Source of the DNA: an uncultured Desulfobulbaceae bacterium
GTDB taxonomy: Bacteria; Desulfobacterota; Desulfobulbia; Desulfobulbales; Desulfobulbaceae
Length of the DNA: 64,000 bases
NCBI GenBank assembly: GCA_947259225.1
Contig: CAMYLK010000010.1
Location: forward strand, 39,568 to 103,567
Direction of reading: 5' to 3'
The translations under genes and the position numbers were made by a program. Of this stretch, positions 62,795 through 64,000 are shown one piece after another. Every line of letters starts with the position of its first letter. Position 1 is the stretch's first letter. A model generated the notes under the pieces. The model had not been told where the DNA came from and searched no databases. It saw nothing but the letters and a program-made list of their open reading frames with translations.

Positions 62795-62813
62795 AAAAAG
62801 GGGGAATAAAATC

Positions 62814-64000
62814 ATGCTTCAAACACTGAGACCTGTCCTGTGCTTTACAGTAGCACTATGTGCGACCACTTCTTTTGCCTCCGGATACCGTATTCCGGAA
62901 CAGTCCCTTAATTCAACAGCTCTGAGCAGTGCGTATGTTGCCAATGCTTTTGACGCTGATGCCGCATATTATAATCCTGCAAACATGTCCTGGATGGATG
63001 CAGGCACATCCATCGAGGGCGGCTTTACTTACATCCACCTGCCAAGCATAACGTACACTGATAACAGATCACCGACACTCAGCGGCGAATCAGAGGGGGA
63101 ACATTTCATTATTCCCAATTTCTATCTCGTGTCACCTGACTACAACAACTTCAGGTTCGGGCTTGCCGTTGTTTTTCCAGCCGGCCTGGCCAAAAGATGG
63201 GAAGACCCTTTCCCAAGGACCTTTGCAGAGAAATTCAGCATGACAGTGATAGAAGCAAACCCGACCGTCTCATATGGATTCGGGGAAAAGTTTTCCGTCG
63301 CCGCCGGGTTAAGAGCACTCTACAGCGAAGCAACAGTACAGAGCCAGGGAGCAGTAACAGCTGTACCTGCCGGAGGATTGGGCGGGGGAGTGCCGCCCAC
63401 AGATGAAATTACTTACATTACCAGAGATCTTGAAGGAGACACCTTTGAGTGGGGATACAACCTTGCCCTCACATTCAGGCCAATCGACAAACTGAACCTT
63501 GCTGCCACGTACAGGTCAAAAATCGACCTGGACATGGATGGTGACGGAACAATGACAGCCTCCGGCAGTTCTCCGAACGGTATCATACCCGCAGCAGTTT
63601 ACCAGGGATCAGGAGCTGTTTCTATTCCGGTACCCGCCGTTCTGGCACTGGCTGTTTCATATACCTATGAAAAAGCTACTCTTGAATTCGAGTATGACCG
63701 TACTTTCTGGTCAGACTATGAAACGCTGGATGTCAATTACTCCAGCAGTCTCGGTCATCCTGTCCTCACTGCAGCGTTTGACTCCCCAATTGCAAAAAAC
63801 TGGGATGATGTTGATGCCTTCAGGCTGGGCCTTACCTATGAATGGGACGAGAAGCTTACCTTAATGGTTGGCGGAGGCATTGATGGCAATCCTGTGCCTG
63901 ATGAAACTCTCTCGTTCGATCTGCCTGATTCTGACGCATGGTTTGCTTCCCTTGGGTTCAGGTATAGCTGCAATGAAAGGTTTGAGTTTGGAGCAGCGTA
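62814..64000 (+). CDS. OmpP1/FadL-family outer membrane transporter (3' truncated by window edge; absent from ORF track)
   Basis: Translation from ATG 62814: MLQTLRPVLCFTVALCATTSFASGYRIPEQSLNSTALSSAYVANAFDADAAYYNPANMSWMDAGTSIEGG...; open to window end. Confidence 0.92.
   Translation, partial: MLQTLRPVLCFTVALCATTSFASGYRIPEQSLNSTALSSAYVANAFDADAAYYNPANMSWMDAGTSIEGGFTYIHLPSITYTDNRSPTLSGESEGEHFIIPNFYLVSPDYNNFRFGLAVVFPAGLAKRWEDPFPRTFAEKFSMTVIEANPTVSYGFGEKFSVAAGLRALYSEATVQSQGAVTAVPAGGLGGGVPPTDEITYITRDLEGDTFEWGYNLALTFRPIDKLNLAATYRSKIDLDMDGDGTMTASGSSPNGIIPAAVYQGSGAVSIPVPAVLALAVSYTYEKATLEFEYDRTFWSDYETLDVNYSSSLGHPVLTAAFDSPIAKNWDDVDAFRLGLTYEWDEKLTLMVGGGIDGNPVPDETLSFDLPDSDAWFASLGFRYSCNERFEFGAA

Overview
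The 64 kb window is a gene-dense bacterial chromosome segment, probably from an anaerobic sulfate-reducer-like Desulfobacterota lineage. That placement is inferred from the c3/c7-type cytochromes, the system II cytochrome maturation genes and a periplasmic Sec formate dehydrogenase. It runs from a 5'-truncated glmM to a 3'-truncated FadL-family porin that the ORF track does not list. I saw no rRNA, tRNA, CRISPR array or intact mobile element. Main observations: (1) a pentaheme cytochrome whose reading frame crosses an in-frame TGA (8900-8902) and looks like a selenoprotein; (2) a formate dehydrogenase alpha subunit, split in the ORF track, that is read through a Sec TGA (52398-52400) with an E. 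coli fdhF-like SECIS; (3) a ~4.8 kb block flanked by a 76-bp duplication of the 3' end of mgtE (14826-14901 / 19618-19693), containing a P-type ATPase remnant and a disrupted histidine kinase; (4) a frameshifted PhoR-like kinase remnant beside pit/DUF47; (5) a five-gene co-directional cluster of retropepsin-like protease, RimK ligase, AstE/AspA-like deacylase, ABM and CPA2 antiporter; (6) a 52-aa protein that is 62% lysine; (7) an intergenic cluster of four alternating GAGTATACG motifs. All calls come from reading the sequence; no database search was run.
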